Source: Biscogniauxia marginata
Lineage: Eukaryota > Ascomycota > Sordariomycetes > Xylariales > Xylariaceae
Length of the DNA: 64,000 nt
Assembly (NCBI GenBank): GCA_022695795.1
Contig: MU404073.1
Location: forward strand, 124,001-188,000
Reading direction: 5' to 3'
The position numbers and the translations under genes were made by a program. Shown here one piece after another: positions 19,796-31,545 of this stretch. The notes beneath the pieces are model-generated. The model did not search any database and had not been told where the DNA came from. It saw only the letters and a program-made list of their open reading frames with translations. Each line of letters starts with the position of its first letter. Position 1 is the first letter of the stretch.

Positions 19796-21120
19796 ATGGT
19801 TTCACGCAATCTTGCACTCCCCATGCTCCCTATCGAGATCTTGGTGATGGCATTTTCGCTTCTACCCCACACCAGAGACGTGCATAGCGTGATGCTCTCA
19901 TGCAAACGCCTCCACGAAGTGGTGTCAGGCTTCGAAGCCGACATTTCGTTCAACATACTACAGAGGGAGTTCGATCCTGAACGTCTCCCTATGGCTGTTG
20001 CGCGGTATGCGGCGGAGACAGCCCCATGGAAGCAACCGATGAAGCGAAAAGAGTTCACCCAGGACATCGCGGCGACGTACGAAGAAAAGATTGTCGCATT
20101 CTGTGAAAGGTACCTCCGTCGCCGCCGAGACTCGGAGGTCACCCTCAAGAGATGCGACTCTACGTTGGCCATGGCACATGGCATCTTCTCATTCCACGTT
20201 CCTGTAGCTAGGATGAGTCGTTTCTTTGGAAATTCCATCGATGATGACGACGCGTACTTTGCTGGCCGTGACGCGATAAGCAACGAACAACAAGTGGAGG
20301 CCATGACGCCTACTGAGTTGATGCGGGTAGAGAAAGCATTCTATATCATCGATATTATCCATAACCTGTTCATTCTTCGCCCAAAGACCAGAGGGGGGCA
20401 GGATAGGCCCGAGAGTGGGGACCACGACACGGCGTTCACTAAGTTCTGGCAATATTTTTCGCCTTGGGAGAACCGCCAGGTTGAAGTGATCACAAGCTGG
20501 ATAGCCATCTCGATGAAGACTGGTATGTATAAGCCCCTAGGTAAAGCTAGTACAGCAATGACTAATTATATTGAAAAGTCTTCAAGGGAATTTACTTCAG
20601 GCGCATGGTGTACAGGGAAGATTTCTTTCCTCAGGACCGTCGCATAGAAGTCCTCCTCCTTCTCGGAGTCGCTGCTATGGATGCGATCGTTGTGCGCGGA
20701 AAGTTTAAACCCCAGGGGTACAAGAGGGCCATCGATGGGAGCTGCATCGATCTGTGCCGCCACCAGTATAGATGCAGGACCTCTACCTACGACCGCATCT
20801 ACTTCGACCAGGAGGCAGTCAAAGGGACGTCGGACGCGCTCTTGAAAGACTGCGACTACCAGAAGTACGACACCGACCAGGATCCTGGCCCACGTGATGC
20901 TTGGCTATACGGTCTATACTGGAGGAGACACACCGGCGTCCTTGGAGGTCAACTGCGACAACGGCTGAGCCGTGATCCGATGGGATACGCGAAGCTGAAG
21001 CTGGCCGTGTTCTGGGACCGAGAGCGCCTATCTCGCAATTTTGGCGCACTGTTCCCTACCCACGAGGAGATGGTGGAGGCGGCGAAGAGCGACTCCCATT
21101 TTATACCCCTGATCCGGTAG
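19796..21120 (+). CDS. F-box-like protein of unknown function
   Basis: Exons 19796-20522 and 20579-21120 give 422 residues. The start is placed at ATG 19796 because it follows a pyrimidine-rich leader and directly precedes LPMLPIEILVMAFSLLPHTR...LSCKRLHEVV, an F-box-like segment at residues 10-45. The open frame continues further upstream but without a convincing start. The 56-bp intron has an actaat branch site, and its acceptor at 20577-20578 joins TGVFKGIYFRRMVYRED in frame. The rest is a hydrophilic body with many Arg, Asp and Tyr, as in the large families of Pezizomycotina F-box-like proteins. F-box proteins usually recruit substrates to SCF ubiquitin ligases, but here neither target nor Skp1 binding can be shown. 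No homologue is recognised by name. Confidence 0.75.
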
Positions 21121-21719
21121 GCGCAGTTATGCGGCCGGGTCTTTTCATTGAAGCTATATACTGGCAAATATATGGTGCAATTCAGCATGGCGTCAACGAT
21201 ATTTTCTAGGGATTTACTGGAGCTGATCTGATCGGAGTTACGGGTGCTTTGTACCTGGAGGGTTGTTGATGCAAACTATATATTATCTTGCATGTATAGA
21301 TTTGTGTTACTCCAAACAAGTCGTTAAGAGTCGTGATGCTAAGTGCGTATCAATCTGTGGCCTGTACTCTTCTTCCATCGCTTATGTCACTCGTAGTACT
21401 ACGTCAACCAAGGTGGAAGATCACGCTACAACCAAGCACATGATAATTTTGTGAATATTCTTAGTATTCGATGTATCTCCATGCAAAAATATCATCCCAA
21501 CTGTAGAAGGTCAATTAATTGGAACCCTTTATATGCTTTTCATAAGTCAAGGTCACATCACGAGGCTTGGTTACGTCGTTGTAGCTTTGCAAAATTATAA
21601 ACAGGCGGTAAGTACTTCGACAGCTAGCCGCTGAGTGTCATGTAACTTTTGAGGTCAATCGATAGGTAGCTGACCAATGGGGAGATTACGAGACATATTT
21701 GCTACTACGCACTCATTTA
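21121..21719. other. Intergenic
   Basis: AT-rich sequence with no supported gene between the F-box-like gene and the LTR-like repeat. Confidence 0.5.
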
Positions 21720-21849
21720 TGTTGAGATGAGACGAAGATGTGAGGATAGGATCAAGTATATTAGGTCAAGGTGAGTCTAGGTAGGTGGGCGACGCCCACA
21801 TATATATAGATACAGGTGACCAGGGATCGTATAGCCCCGTATTTCAACA
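21720..21849. repeat. Short solo-LTR-like element, copy 2 (130 bp) with target duplication
   Basis: It runs from TGTTGAGATGAGACGAAGAT to CCCCGTATTTCAACA and is flanked on both sides by the identical pentamer ATTTA (21715-21719 and 21850-21854). TG...CA ends plus a 5-bp duplication are the hallmarks of an LTR insertion. It contains no coding sequence. It is closely similar to 5587-5697, with an extra stretch around the short inverted repeat GTGGGCGACGCCCAC. Confidence 0.8.
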
Positions 21850-21968
21850 ATTTATATCTGATATGTGACTGATATATAGTCAAGCAGGCTTGCCTTCTAG
21901 CCTTACCTAACTTCCATTTGCAACACGCTTCTATACATAAAATATCTACACACACATTATGCAACTAC

Positions 21969-23792
21969 CTACTCACTCCCCTTTCCCACCTGCCTAGCCC
22001 TGACCCTCACCGGCAGCGCGTCCTTGATGTGCGCCGTGGTCGAGTACTTGGACGAGAAGTTCTGGTACGCCCTGACGCCGAGCCAGGAGGGCGCGCCGGG
22101 CGGGTACGCGTCCTCGATGTCGAACTCGCGCGCCGTCAGCGCGAGGATGAGCCGCATCTCGAGCGTCGCGAGCTCCTGGCCGATGCAGTTCCGGGGCCCG
22201 ACCTCGAACATGCGCCACGCGTTGCGGGGCGGGTATAGCGGATCACGCTCATCGCGCACTAGGAACCGCTCCGGCGCGAACCGGTCCGCCTCGTGCCAGT
22301 ACTCGGGCGCCCGCCCCACCGTCACTACCGACGAGTGGATCATGAACCCGTGTGTCGGGTACCGCATCCCTGTCTTGGGGTGCACGAGGAAGTGCCCCGG
22401 CGGCGACTGCCGGATAGACCCGCCCACGGGGGAGAACAGTCGTAGCGTCTCCTTGATCACGCCTAGAGTGTAGGGCAGCTGGTTCAGGAGCGTCGGCTCC
22501 GCGCTGATGAGGGCGGCGGCGGCGGCGGCGTCCGGCCCGAACACCTCGTCGTGCTCAGCGCGTAGCTTGGCTAGCGTGTCCGGGTGCTGCGACAGTAAAT
22601 AGAAGCAGGTCGCGAGGGTCGTCGCCGTCGTGTCGTGCCCGGCGAACATAAACATCTTGATGTGCTTGATAGTGCGCTCGATGAAGTCGCGCGGAATCGT
22701 CTCGATGCCGCGCGCCGACGGGTCCTGCACTTCGTTGATATACGACTTGAGGGCTAGCGCCAGGATAGTCTTAGGGCCCTCGATCTTCTCGTAGTTACGC
22801 ACGGTATTCTCAATCAGCGGCGTCAGCTCCTGGCGCATAATGCGGTTGTAGATCCAGAATTTGACGAGGCGGGTTGGGCTCAACTGCTTGGAGAGGTCTA
22901 GGTTGAAGTAGAATAACTCCACTGCCGATTGCATCGCCGTCACCAATCTATGTTTCTTAGTTTGATGCTGAAGCCGTGCTCCGCTATTGCATTGTTAGTT
23001 ATCTTACTTTCCCTTCCCCCTTATGATACCTCCCTTGCACTCCTAGACGGTATGCTTACAGTACAGCACGCGACACAACATCGACCGTTGCGTCAATGGT
23101 GTAGTCCTCGAGTTTTACAACTTCTCCCGTAGCAGCAGCGCTCTTAAGGCGCTCCCGGAAGACTAGAGCCTCTTCCACAAAGTCCGGGATGAGAGATAGT
23201 AGGTTCTTCACCGAAAACCCCGGGTTGAACATAGACCGGGCCATCTTCCATTCCTGGCCCTCGAGATTGAGGATGTCTTCACCACCCGTGTAAGGTTTAA
23301 ACTCGCGTTGCGCCTGAGCGTAGAATTTCGGCAGACTGTTCTCCTGAATGAACTGGTTCATCATATCCGGGTGGTAGACAGCGAGAATAGGGTCACCTAT
23401 TGGCCAGGGATCCATGTAGAGGACGCCTGCGGAGGCGATCTCGGGGTACTCCATCCTGATAAAGTGAAACATCCACTGGCCGTTGGCATCCCGTGGAAAC
23501 TTGTGCTTGATAGCGACCTTCGCCGTCGTCCAGAGATGACCGAGGAGGAGCGAGTGAGGCATGATCGGCTAGGGAGGGTCAGAATTACAGAGGACCGACG
23601 ATGGCACGTAGGTAAATAAAATACGTGTGTACGTACAATCCCGTGTTCCCTTTGGACACGTCTGAACATCATTCGCACCTGATACATGCGATAGAAGAAA
23701 AACGCTATGCTGAAGAGAACCAAGTAGCCCAGGGCCTTGAGGACCGCGCCCGAAGCGACGGGGCTCGAAAATCCTAGTGTCTCTAGCATCAT
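21969..23792 (-). CDS. Cytochrome P450 monooxygenase
   Basis: Exons 23792-23637, 23568-23060 and 22983-21969 give 559 residues. An N-terminal membrane anchor (LKALGYLVLFSIAFFFYRMY) is followed by HGIPIMPHSLLLGHL, the usual proline-rich hinge region. Further along are WKMARSMFNPGFS (helix C region), the I-helix oxygen-binding motif MFAGHDTTATTLA, KETLRL (ExxR), APERF, and the haem loop FEVGPRNCIGQEL with Cys488. It should be anchored in the endoplasmic reticulum and need a P450 reductase. Substrate is not deducible. The start at 23792 (MMLETLGF) is chosen because it directly precedes the anchor; the frame is open to an ATG at 23924, which would add 44 residues. The last exon is markedly richer in GC at third positions than the first, like the end of the GH3 gene. 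Confidence 0.93.
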
Positions 23793-26379
23793 GACTTTGA
23801 TCGCGAAGCCCTCGAGGTTGAAAATGGAGAAAACAAGAACACTCTCGGTGCTCGGAATACTAAGCTCTAGGATTATGCCCACGCTTTTAAATTGCTTCCT
23901 CTCGAGTCTGTGGTAATCCACCAAGAAAAGTTATACTAGGATTGTTGATACGACCACAGAACGAGCTTTGCTGTATCCAAGCAGCTGGGTCGTAAGACCC
24001 GTTGAAGGACCAAAAACCAACTGCAGCTTGGCCCTTGTATCACCCTTCCCTTGCATCTTCAATCCCTCACCTCCGCGTTGGGAACATTTTCTAAATTGAG
24101 CCTCGCTGCCGTTGGAGTGGTCCGCCGCCAACACGCGCTCTTCACGGCGAGTGAACGATTCGCCTATCGTGCCTAAGGTGAGATGGAACTTTTCCAATAA
24201 ATATTAACTCGGCGTGAACAAATCGTAAAAAATTTGAGACAGCAGGCTGGAGACATCAAGGCCTGTGCGTAATTGGATCATGTGTCCCATGGATATGTGC
24301 CGCCCGGGGTAGCTAGATAACAACAAGATGATAAGGATTTCTAAGTGACAAGTCTCGGTTGGTAGCGCAATTGAACCCGCATCAGGCCATAAGGCATCAT
24401 TGACTATAGGATGTTACAAACGGCCGTCCGGGTCAGGCTGAAAAGAGCATCGACCAACACCTAGGTATCATCACATCCGCTACCTGTTGTTGTTTAGCAA
24501 CACGAACATCGCCAATCGAGTTTTTTTTCTTCTCGTTTCGCTAAATATGGTTCGCTCCAGAGATAGCGGGTTTGTACCTATATGGCAGCACATGGTATAA
24601 GTAGACGAAGTAGAGAAGGCGTCGACTTCCTCCGAGTAGAAACGACCTTGGAATAGAGGACTGTGATCATTCCGAAATAACTACCTACCTAGCATTAAAA
24701 AAGTGATTGAGTTGACATTGTCGTACTCGGGTAGATAGTAGGACTTGTGTACCCACTCATTCTCTCAAGCACCGAATCTATTACACCATACCCGGTAAAT
24801 AGACTTCTGGTACTTAGGTAGATCAAATTCTCCAACCACCAAGGATATCATCTCACGTCAGAGCCGAGTTTCTCACAGATGTATAAAAAAAGAGTCCCAC
24901 ATGTAGTTCAATTAAGGTTGTCGAAGTTGGGTGTTAATCGTTTAGTTAGCTTCATCCGCGTCAACTTCAACATGGCAGGCTTTAAGGTATTATGTTCAAA
25001 ACAAGCCTATACAGGTCAACCCCTGATATAATGTTACTCGCCGCTGTGGGTTGCTACAAGTATGTAATAGGCATATAAAACTGATTTTCCCAAGGATATT
25101 TCAAAGTCGTAAAACAAGTTTAAGTGAATTATTGGCATAAACAGCTTCGAACTCCTAAACTCGATAGAACCATTTTATACCGAGACTTGAATTAATGCGT
25201 TCCGACATGTGGTGGAGGAGAATCAACGAGCTAACTCGCTGATGGGGTACCATCCCTATTTTTATAAGGCGCTATGTTCGAGGCGGGGCCGCTTATAAAT
25301 GATACATATTAAGGGGTGATCGCTGGTCCAAGTGTTCACTCGTCCAAGGATTGCGGGTTTCTCGGCACCAAATTAATAGGAATGCCAGGTCTTGTTATCG
25401 GAGCATCCTGATGGTTATTCTACCGAATACATACTTTGAGTTGTACGTACACTATAATCCGTAATTGAGCTATTATTAGAATGACGGGTCAAATTTCCTA
25501 GTATGTAAGAGTATGCAAGCGATAGGTATCCGTTGAATTCAATGTTTCTCTCATTTTATTTCAACAAGCACCGCATGCAGGGGGTGACAGAAACGCGTCA
25601 TCACCTCCGTGTAGGGCACCACATCGCGCGAGCGGGCATACCTAGCCGTAGGTATGTACCTAGGTATTAGGTATTAGGTATTAACAAATTGAGTTTGTTT
25701 CCTTCCAAACTTAGGTAGGCACTCCCTGGCCCTGTGGTTAATGGGCGTGGGTTTAACGGGGCATCCGGGCTTATCTCGTAGCGTCCACGGGTGTCTGTAT
25801 CAAAAAGCTAGACGTCGCCTGTGCCTCATCCCGAATTAGCTCACACGGCCTGATTAGCTGCGATTGATCGATCGAAATCGTCCATTAAGAGTCCGCGCTA
25901 AGGCTGGGACAAGCAAGGCCAGAACCTAGTGTGGAATCGCGCCAAAATATACCGGGTCTAGAAGCTGGATTTCTGTTCCCTGTTTCTTTATCTTCAGTTT
26001 TTCTTGATCGCCTCCACCTGGACCTGCACCACACCACCCGCTCTACCCGTATCGCCGACCGTCTCTCTACACGTACCTATTCTAAACTTTACTCACGGCT
26101 GTTACTTCAGCTTATCCCCCCTCCTCTCCCTTTATTCACACACGCTTTCATCCTTCCCACTATCTAACACGCACCACTTCGTTCGACACGGAATACACTC
26201 GTTACCATCACCACGCTCGTTTTTTCCTCGTTCGCATGATTTCATTTCGGAATTCCGTTGTTCGGTCGTCGATCCTTGCCGCTCCATTAGTATTGTGAGC
26301 CGCTTATCAGTCAGTACCGAGACACTCTCGCGATACGCGGAATTGACTGCCTCGCTCGCCGGCTTGGGCACCAATAACA
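23793..26379. other. Large divergent intergenic region between P450 and glycosyltransferase
   Basis: About 2.6 kb without a supported gene. It holds many TAGGTA/CCTAGGTA words (for example ACCTAGGTATTAGGTATTAGG near 25660-25680). From about 26000 the plus strand becomes pyrimidine-rich, which fits the leader of the glycosyltransferase mRNA. Open frames at 25931-26167 and 26004-26429 overlap that leader and resemble no family. Confidence 0.45.
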
Positions 26380-27838
26380 ATGGGCATGTCAATGGGTATG
26401 GTCGAGCGGAAGAGACTACGCTCCTGTAGCAAACGTCTGTCCCGTGGCCATAAGATAGCATTAGGCCTCCTCGTCTTCCTCTTAATCCTCTACAATGCGA
26501 TGCCATACGACAGCCCGGCAAGATCCTTCTTCCGGTTCCAGCACAACGTCATCGAAGACTACATCCAGAACCATCACCCGAGCGATTCCTGGCTGTTTAA
26601 GAAGCAGCGATACCCGCTTGATTTCGATTACGATGTGGGCGTAATAATTAAAACTGGCTATGGGACGAGGCACCGCGTGCAACGCTCCTTACGAGCGCTG
26701 AGCAACGAGTCATTCTTTGGTGACACTCTCGTTGTCCAAGACTTCCCGCTGTTGGGTGATCAGAAGAGTTACACCCTGTCGAATGGCAAGGAGGTGCCCG
26801 TAGTCGATATAATCGGGTGGAATTTGGAGCGGGGTGCTCTCAAGGGCCGAGAGCATCTGGAACGGGTAATGAAATATAAAAACCTTGGGGAGGCTGTCAA
26901 GGCTGAGGAGTGGGTGCTATCGGACGGGTTAGGCAAGAACATGGGGTGGGAGCTTGATGCTATGAAGGTTTGACTACCCGAACTCACTGAACACAGTTGC
27001 AGACACTCTAACTAACCGGGTATAGTTCCTTCCCGCTCTCGAGTATGCCTGGACGACAATGCCTAAGAAGAAGTGGTATGTCGTGCTTGACGATGACAGC
27101 TACATGATCAAGTCGTCTCTCAGCCTGGTTATTGGGCACCTGAACTATGGCAAGCCTCATTTTCTTGGAAACCCTGTGGGCGACTACAAAGGACGCTTCC
27201 CACATGGCGGGTCTACCGTCGTTCTATCTGGTGCCGTCTTGAAGAAGCTATTCGACGATCATCCCGAAGTTGTGGCTGAAGGTAATTTAGAGTCACCCAC
27301 GGCGATTTACGGCGACAAACTTCTGTCGACTACCTTGATGAAAATTGCCATCTACCTAGATGAGACATACCGGCGCATGTTCAACGGGGAGAACCCCTGG
27401 ATGACGCGAATGTGGGCAGATCGGTTATGTTTGCCCCTCGTCAGCTTCCATGGCCTTGGCGCGGGTGATGCCATGGAGGCCGTGGGCGAAACTTTCAAAG
27501 ATATGAAAGAGCCCATTTTTTGGAGGTCATTACAACAGATATATGGAGCGCCTGAATTTTCAACCTACATCGACGAACCTATCCGGCCAAACATGGACTA
27601 TGTTGGACGACTTGACGAGATAAGCGTCACCGTCCAGAATGTCACGGAAGTCAACGATTGTCTTCAGATATGCTATCAGCAGCCCAGTGAATGTTTGGCG
27701 TGGACTTTCGACCCCGGCTCGAAACAGTGCCATGTTGCCCCTTGGGCAATCATAGGAGACTTCGTAGAAGGACGATTCTCTGGGATTAATGGGAAACTGG
27801 CTCAGAGAGCTATAAGCAAGTGTCACACGGCTGCCTGA
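26380..27838 (+). CDS. Type II membrane glycosyltransferase, GT31/fringe-like, with Cys-rich tail
   Basis: Exons 26380-26967 and 27026-27838 give 466 residues. A basic N-terminus is followed by a signal anchor (IALGLLVFLLILYNAM), so the enzyme should face the Golgi lumen. The catalytic part has VGVIIKTGYGTRHRVQRSLR, the metal-binding triplet in WYVVLDDDSYM, and FLGNPVGDYKGRFPHGG...VVLSGAVLKKL, as in fungal fringe-like beta-1,3-glycosyltransferases. The last ~80 residues contain spaced cysteines (DCLQICYQQPSECLAWTF, QCHVAPW) resembling a PAN/apple module, perhaps for substrate or carbohydrate recognition. Donor and acceptor sugars are unknown. Another in-frame Met lies four codons downstream (MGMSMGM), so the exact start is uncertain by a few residues. 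The donor GTTTGA is weak but the join is in phase and the family reads through. Confidence 0.85.
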
Positions 27839-28895
27839 GAATGATAATGGGTTCTGGATTTCTTTGGATGTATATAAAATATACAGGACGTTTACGGTAC
27901 AAATGATGGACATCGGCTGGGCTAGGAACAGGTCTTTTTTGGGTTTGAAGGGACAACCCGGCACTGCACAGACCAAAGGGGAATGATTTAGCATGATACC
28001 CGGAGATGGTCTTGTAATGTAATCCATCGAGATGTACTCGAGGACTATAATCCTAATCAATGAATGAGAAGGGATGGTATTTCCGAGAAGTATGGTTGAC
28101 TCGCTCATTTCACTTCATGGAGGATGACCTCGGGTTGGCTGGTGACGGCAACGAGCAGGATTCCACCTCCTATTTACCTCGACCAGTCTCCTACGCAGAA
28201 TAGCCATCACATATGTGAAGTAATCTCTGGTAATTGATGCAGTGCGACGCTGCAATGCGAAGGCATCATGGCGCATACTAGGAAGCGATGCGGCATATGC
28301 AAAAGCAGGGGGGGCGGGGGTCGCGCACGGATCACGAGTCAAAAAGATTCGGAGTTTTCAAGGCGGATGAGAAGTTAGCGTGATTTCATCAGCCACAGAC
28401 AGCCGCAACCACGAGCAGCACGAGCCGACACAATCGTGTGGCTTTAATGCATGCGGCCTGGGCAGGTGATGCAAATGCAAGTATGCGATTCCAGCCTAAA
28501 GAGCTTTAAGTCCATCAGAGGTACCGACATACTTTAGATCCATGACGTGAGGGGAATTTCGAAACTTTTTTGACTTCCAGCCCTCCTGCACCTTTTTTGG
28601 CCCTAGCAACGAAACCCAAGGGACAACCCCAGACCAAGACCAAATGAACTTGCCGCCTCTGCCGAACCGACATCATCTATTCTCCTAACCTAGATCCTGC
28701 CCAGCCCGGACGCAACATTCGAATTCTCAGGCATTCTCCAGCATCCAGGGAAAACACGTGCTTCGCCAGCATAGTATTGTTTTAGGAAGACTCAATACCA
28801 CCATTTCTATACCGAATCTTTGCTGGGGGGAGCCCCACGTCGCCATCTTTGATCGTCTCTACCGTATCAGTTTACACTCTTGAAACGTCACAACA
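27839..28895. other. Intergenic, promoter of the oxysterol-binding protein gene
   Basis: About 1 kb with no supported gene. The proximal 300 bp before 28896 are C- and T-rich on the plus strand, as expected for a constitutive fungal promoter and leader. Confidence 0.5.
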
Positions 28896-30280
28896 ATGTC
28901 GGACGCTTCGCAGAGCTCCAGTTGGTCGGCTTTTCTCAAGGTGAATACTACTACACATACGTTCCGCGCTGTCCCTTGCTTGTCACATATCACAATCAGT
29001 ATGTCTGAGCCTTGCTAACTCTCGTCACGCTTAGTCGATCGCCTCCTTCAACGGCGACCTCTCCTCCCTGACCGCCCCACCCTTTATCCTCTCCTCCACG
29101 AGTCTTACCGAGTTCAGTTCGTATTGGTGCGAGCATCCCGGTGTTTTTGCTGCCCCCGTGAAGGAGGAGGATCCTGCCAAGAGAGCATTGTTGGTGTTGA
29201 AGTGGTTCTTGACTACTCTCAAGCAGCAATACGCGAGCCGGAGTGAGCAGTACGGCAATGAGAAGAAACCACTCAACCCCTTCCTGGGCGAGCTGTTCTT
29301 AGGGAAGTGGGAGGATGAAGCCGGCACAACTCAGTTGTACAGCGAGCAGGTCAGGTGAGATGATCAGAAACGGCTTTGTTGATAGCTCGAATAACATGCT
29401 AACCTGGCACTGCAGCCACCATCCCCCAGCAACTGCCTATAGCATCACGAATGAGCCCTCTGGCGTCCACCTTCAGGGCTACAATGCCCAAAAGGCCAGC
29501 TTTTCGAAGACCATCAACATTAAGCAGATCGGCCACGCTCTTCTGTCCATCCCGATACCCAACAACCCAGAAGATAGGGAGACCTTTCTGATTTCACTGC
29601 CGTCGCTTCATGTCGAGGGACTCATCTTCGGCTCTCCTTTCATCGAGCTCGACGGTGCCTCGTACATCACCTCCTCGTCGGGCTTCACCGCCAAAGTTGA
29701 CTACAGCGGTAAAGGGTGGCTTAGCGGCAAGAAGAATTCGTTCGTGGCGACCCTTTACCCAACTGGAGAGGAGAAAGAAGTGCTATATAATTGTTCTGGG
29801 CAGTGGACCAAGGCTTTTGAGATTCACACCGGTTCCGGGAAGCACAACTCGCCCAAGACTCTCCTCGAGACTTGGGATCCCACCACTGTGTCCACAAGCG
29901 GACTGATTGTTGCACCGATTGAGAAACAACACCCGCTCGAGTCTCGACGGGCGTGGGCCAATGTGGCAGCCGGAATATCAAAAGGCGACATGGACACGGT
30001 CGGCAGAGAGAAGACCAAGATCGAGCAGGCGCAGCGGGCAATGCGGAAGACGGAACAGGCAGAGGGCCGAGTATGGGAGAGGAGGTACTTCACCGCACGT
30101 GATGATGAGGACCCAGACCTGCAGACCCTAGCCGACTATGTGGGCTTAAACCCCAACGGAGATGCGGACAAGACCGGTGGCCTCTGGCGCTTCGATCCCG
30201 CCAAGGCTGAGAAGGTCAAGGGTCAGGAGCTGAGCGAAGACGAGAAAGCCCAGTTGGCCAAGTTGCTGCTCGGCCAGTAG
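28896..30280 (+). CDS. Oxysterol-binding protein, short Kes1/Osh4-like
   Basis: Exons 28896-28940, 29035-29354 and 29416-30280 give 409 residues, close to yeast Kes1/Osh4. It has only the lipid-binding domain: no PH, ankyrin or FFAT region is visible. The N-terminal lid helix ([13 protein letters not shown]) joins across intron 1. [20 protein letters not shown] and the family fingerprint [12 protein letters not shown], which is split by intron 2 inside the Ser codon, follow. Later come [24 protein letters not shown], and the C-terminal helical part with VWERRYFTA. It should carry sterol or PI4P between Golgi and other membranes as a soluble transfer protein. This is a housekeeping gene. No irregularity is seen. 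Confidence 0.95.
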
Positions 30281-31545
30281 AGAGAGTATGTGGAACAGGC
30301 TTACACAACATACCTTCGCCCTGTGTCCAAATTACTCTTGAGACAATACGTGTTGGATGACGGGAGAGAGAGAGAATATGCTTGAAAGGTAATACATAGC
30401 TTCTTGGCATCGGTGGAGGTGGAGTAATTTGATAGTTTTCGCGAGACGGAGTCGGTTTGCATAATGTTTAAGTATAGAATATGCCTATAACGAATCAATA
30501 CGTTCATGGCCCCTTTCCAGTGCGCATCCTACCTTAGGTACCTACCTAACGAGTTCACTATACCAAACAGCACTTCATTCGAGCTATCGGTGATATGACT
30601 AGGCAAGTAGTTACTTAATTTAGTTATTTCGACAGCATGGTAAATAATACAACTAACCTACCATTTACGTTTAGGTAGCCATAAAAGAGTAGGCGTATCT
30701 TTATCAAAAAAAAAAAAAAAAGTTTGGCATATTATAAACTATCACCTCTATCGCGACTGCCTTCCTACCGGATACCTCTGTCAAGTACCTAACCTAAGGA
30801 TAGAGTCCTTTAATACATACCAATGCATAAACTTGGTTTAGGGATTGAATAAAAAGGGGAGTAGAGGTCGGGGAAGATAGTCAAAAGTTACGTCGACCAT
30901 ATTACATATATATTTTTTCACGCCAAAGCTCGAGTTCTTTTTCCCACCCACAACGTACTCGCTACCTAATACCCTACCCATTTATCTAATTATCAGGATC
31001 TCAACCAGGGGCTTTTATGTTGCTAAATTCATAAAGAGCATCTCATACGATTCAACAGCTTATAAATACTCGACACGAAACTCAGTGCGGCGCTCGCGTT
31101 GAGGCGTCGTGCTTATTATGGGTACTAATTGATGACGATGACATGAAGCAAATATGCTTCTCAGTGTGAACTGTTAAAATATAAGCCTCACTAAGCTAAG
31201 GCGCATAACACTTTTTTCCTATAATCAATATGAACAACTGCATGATGGCGGGGGCTGACATTTTCCCGCGAGCATACGACTAATCAATGCTGATGAACTA
31301 GAAGGATTGCACAAATTCTCATGTAACAATCACGATAAAGGTGACATCGAGGCTGTAGAAGCGGGATAGTGGCGATTATAAGCCAGGGTATAGTGTCGCT
31401 GCAGAATGAGCTGCATATCGTCTGTCCTCTTAACCCCTCCCCAGCCGCAAGGCTCTATGCTTATTTTCCTTACTAGTCTCTATCAAACAACCAGTTGATT
31501 CTTTATTCACGTGGTAAAAATATTTAACCTCGTATCATAGTTGAT
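30281..31545. other. Intergenic, contains an A16 tract
   Basis: About 1.26 kb without a supported gene. A run of 16 A residues lies at about 30706-30721, and several TACCTAACC/TAGGTA words occur. The 3' part serves as promoter of the CorA-like gene. Confidence 0.5.

Noticed and set aside
26004..26429. 141-codon frame overlapping the glycosyltransferase start
   Set aside because: Ser/Leu/Pro-rich reading of a pyrimidine-rich leader; typical spurious frame.
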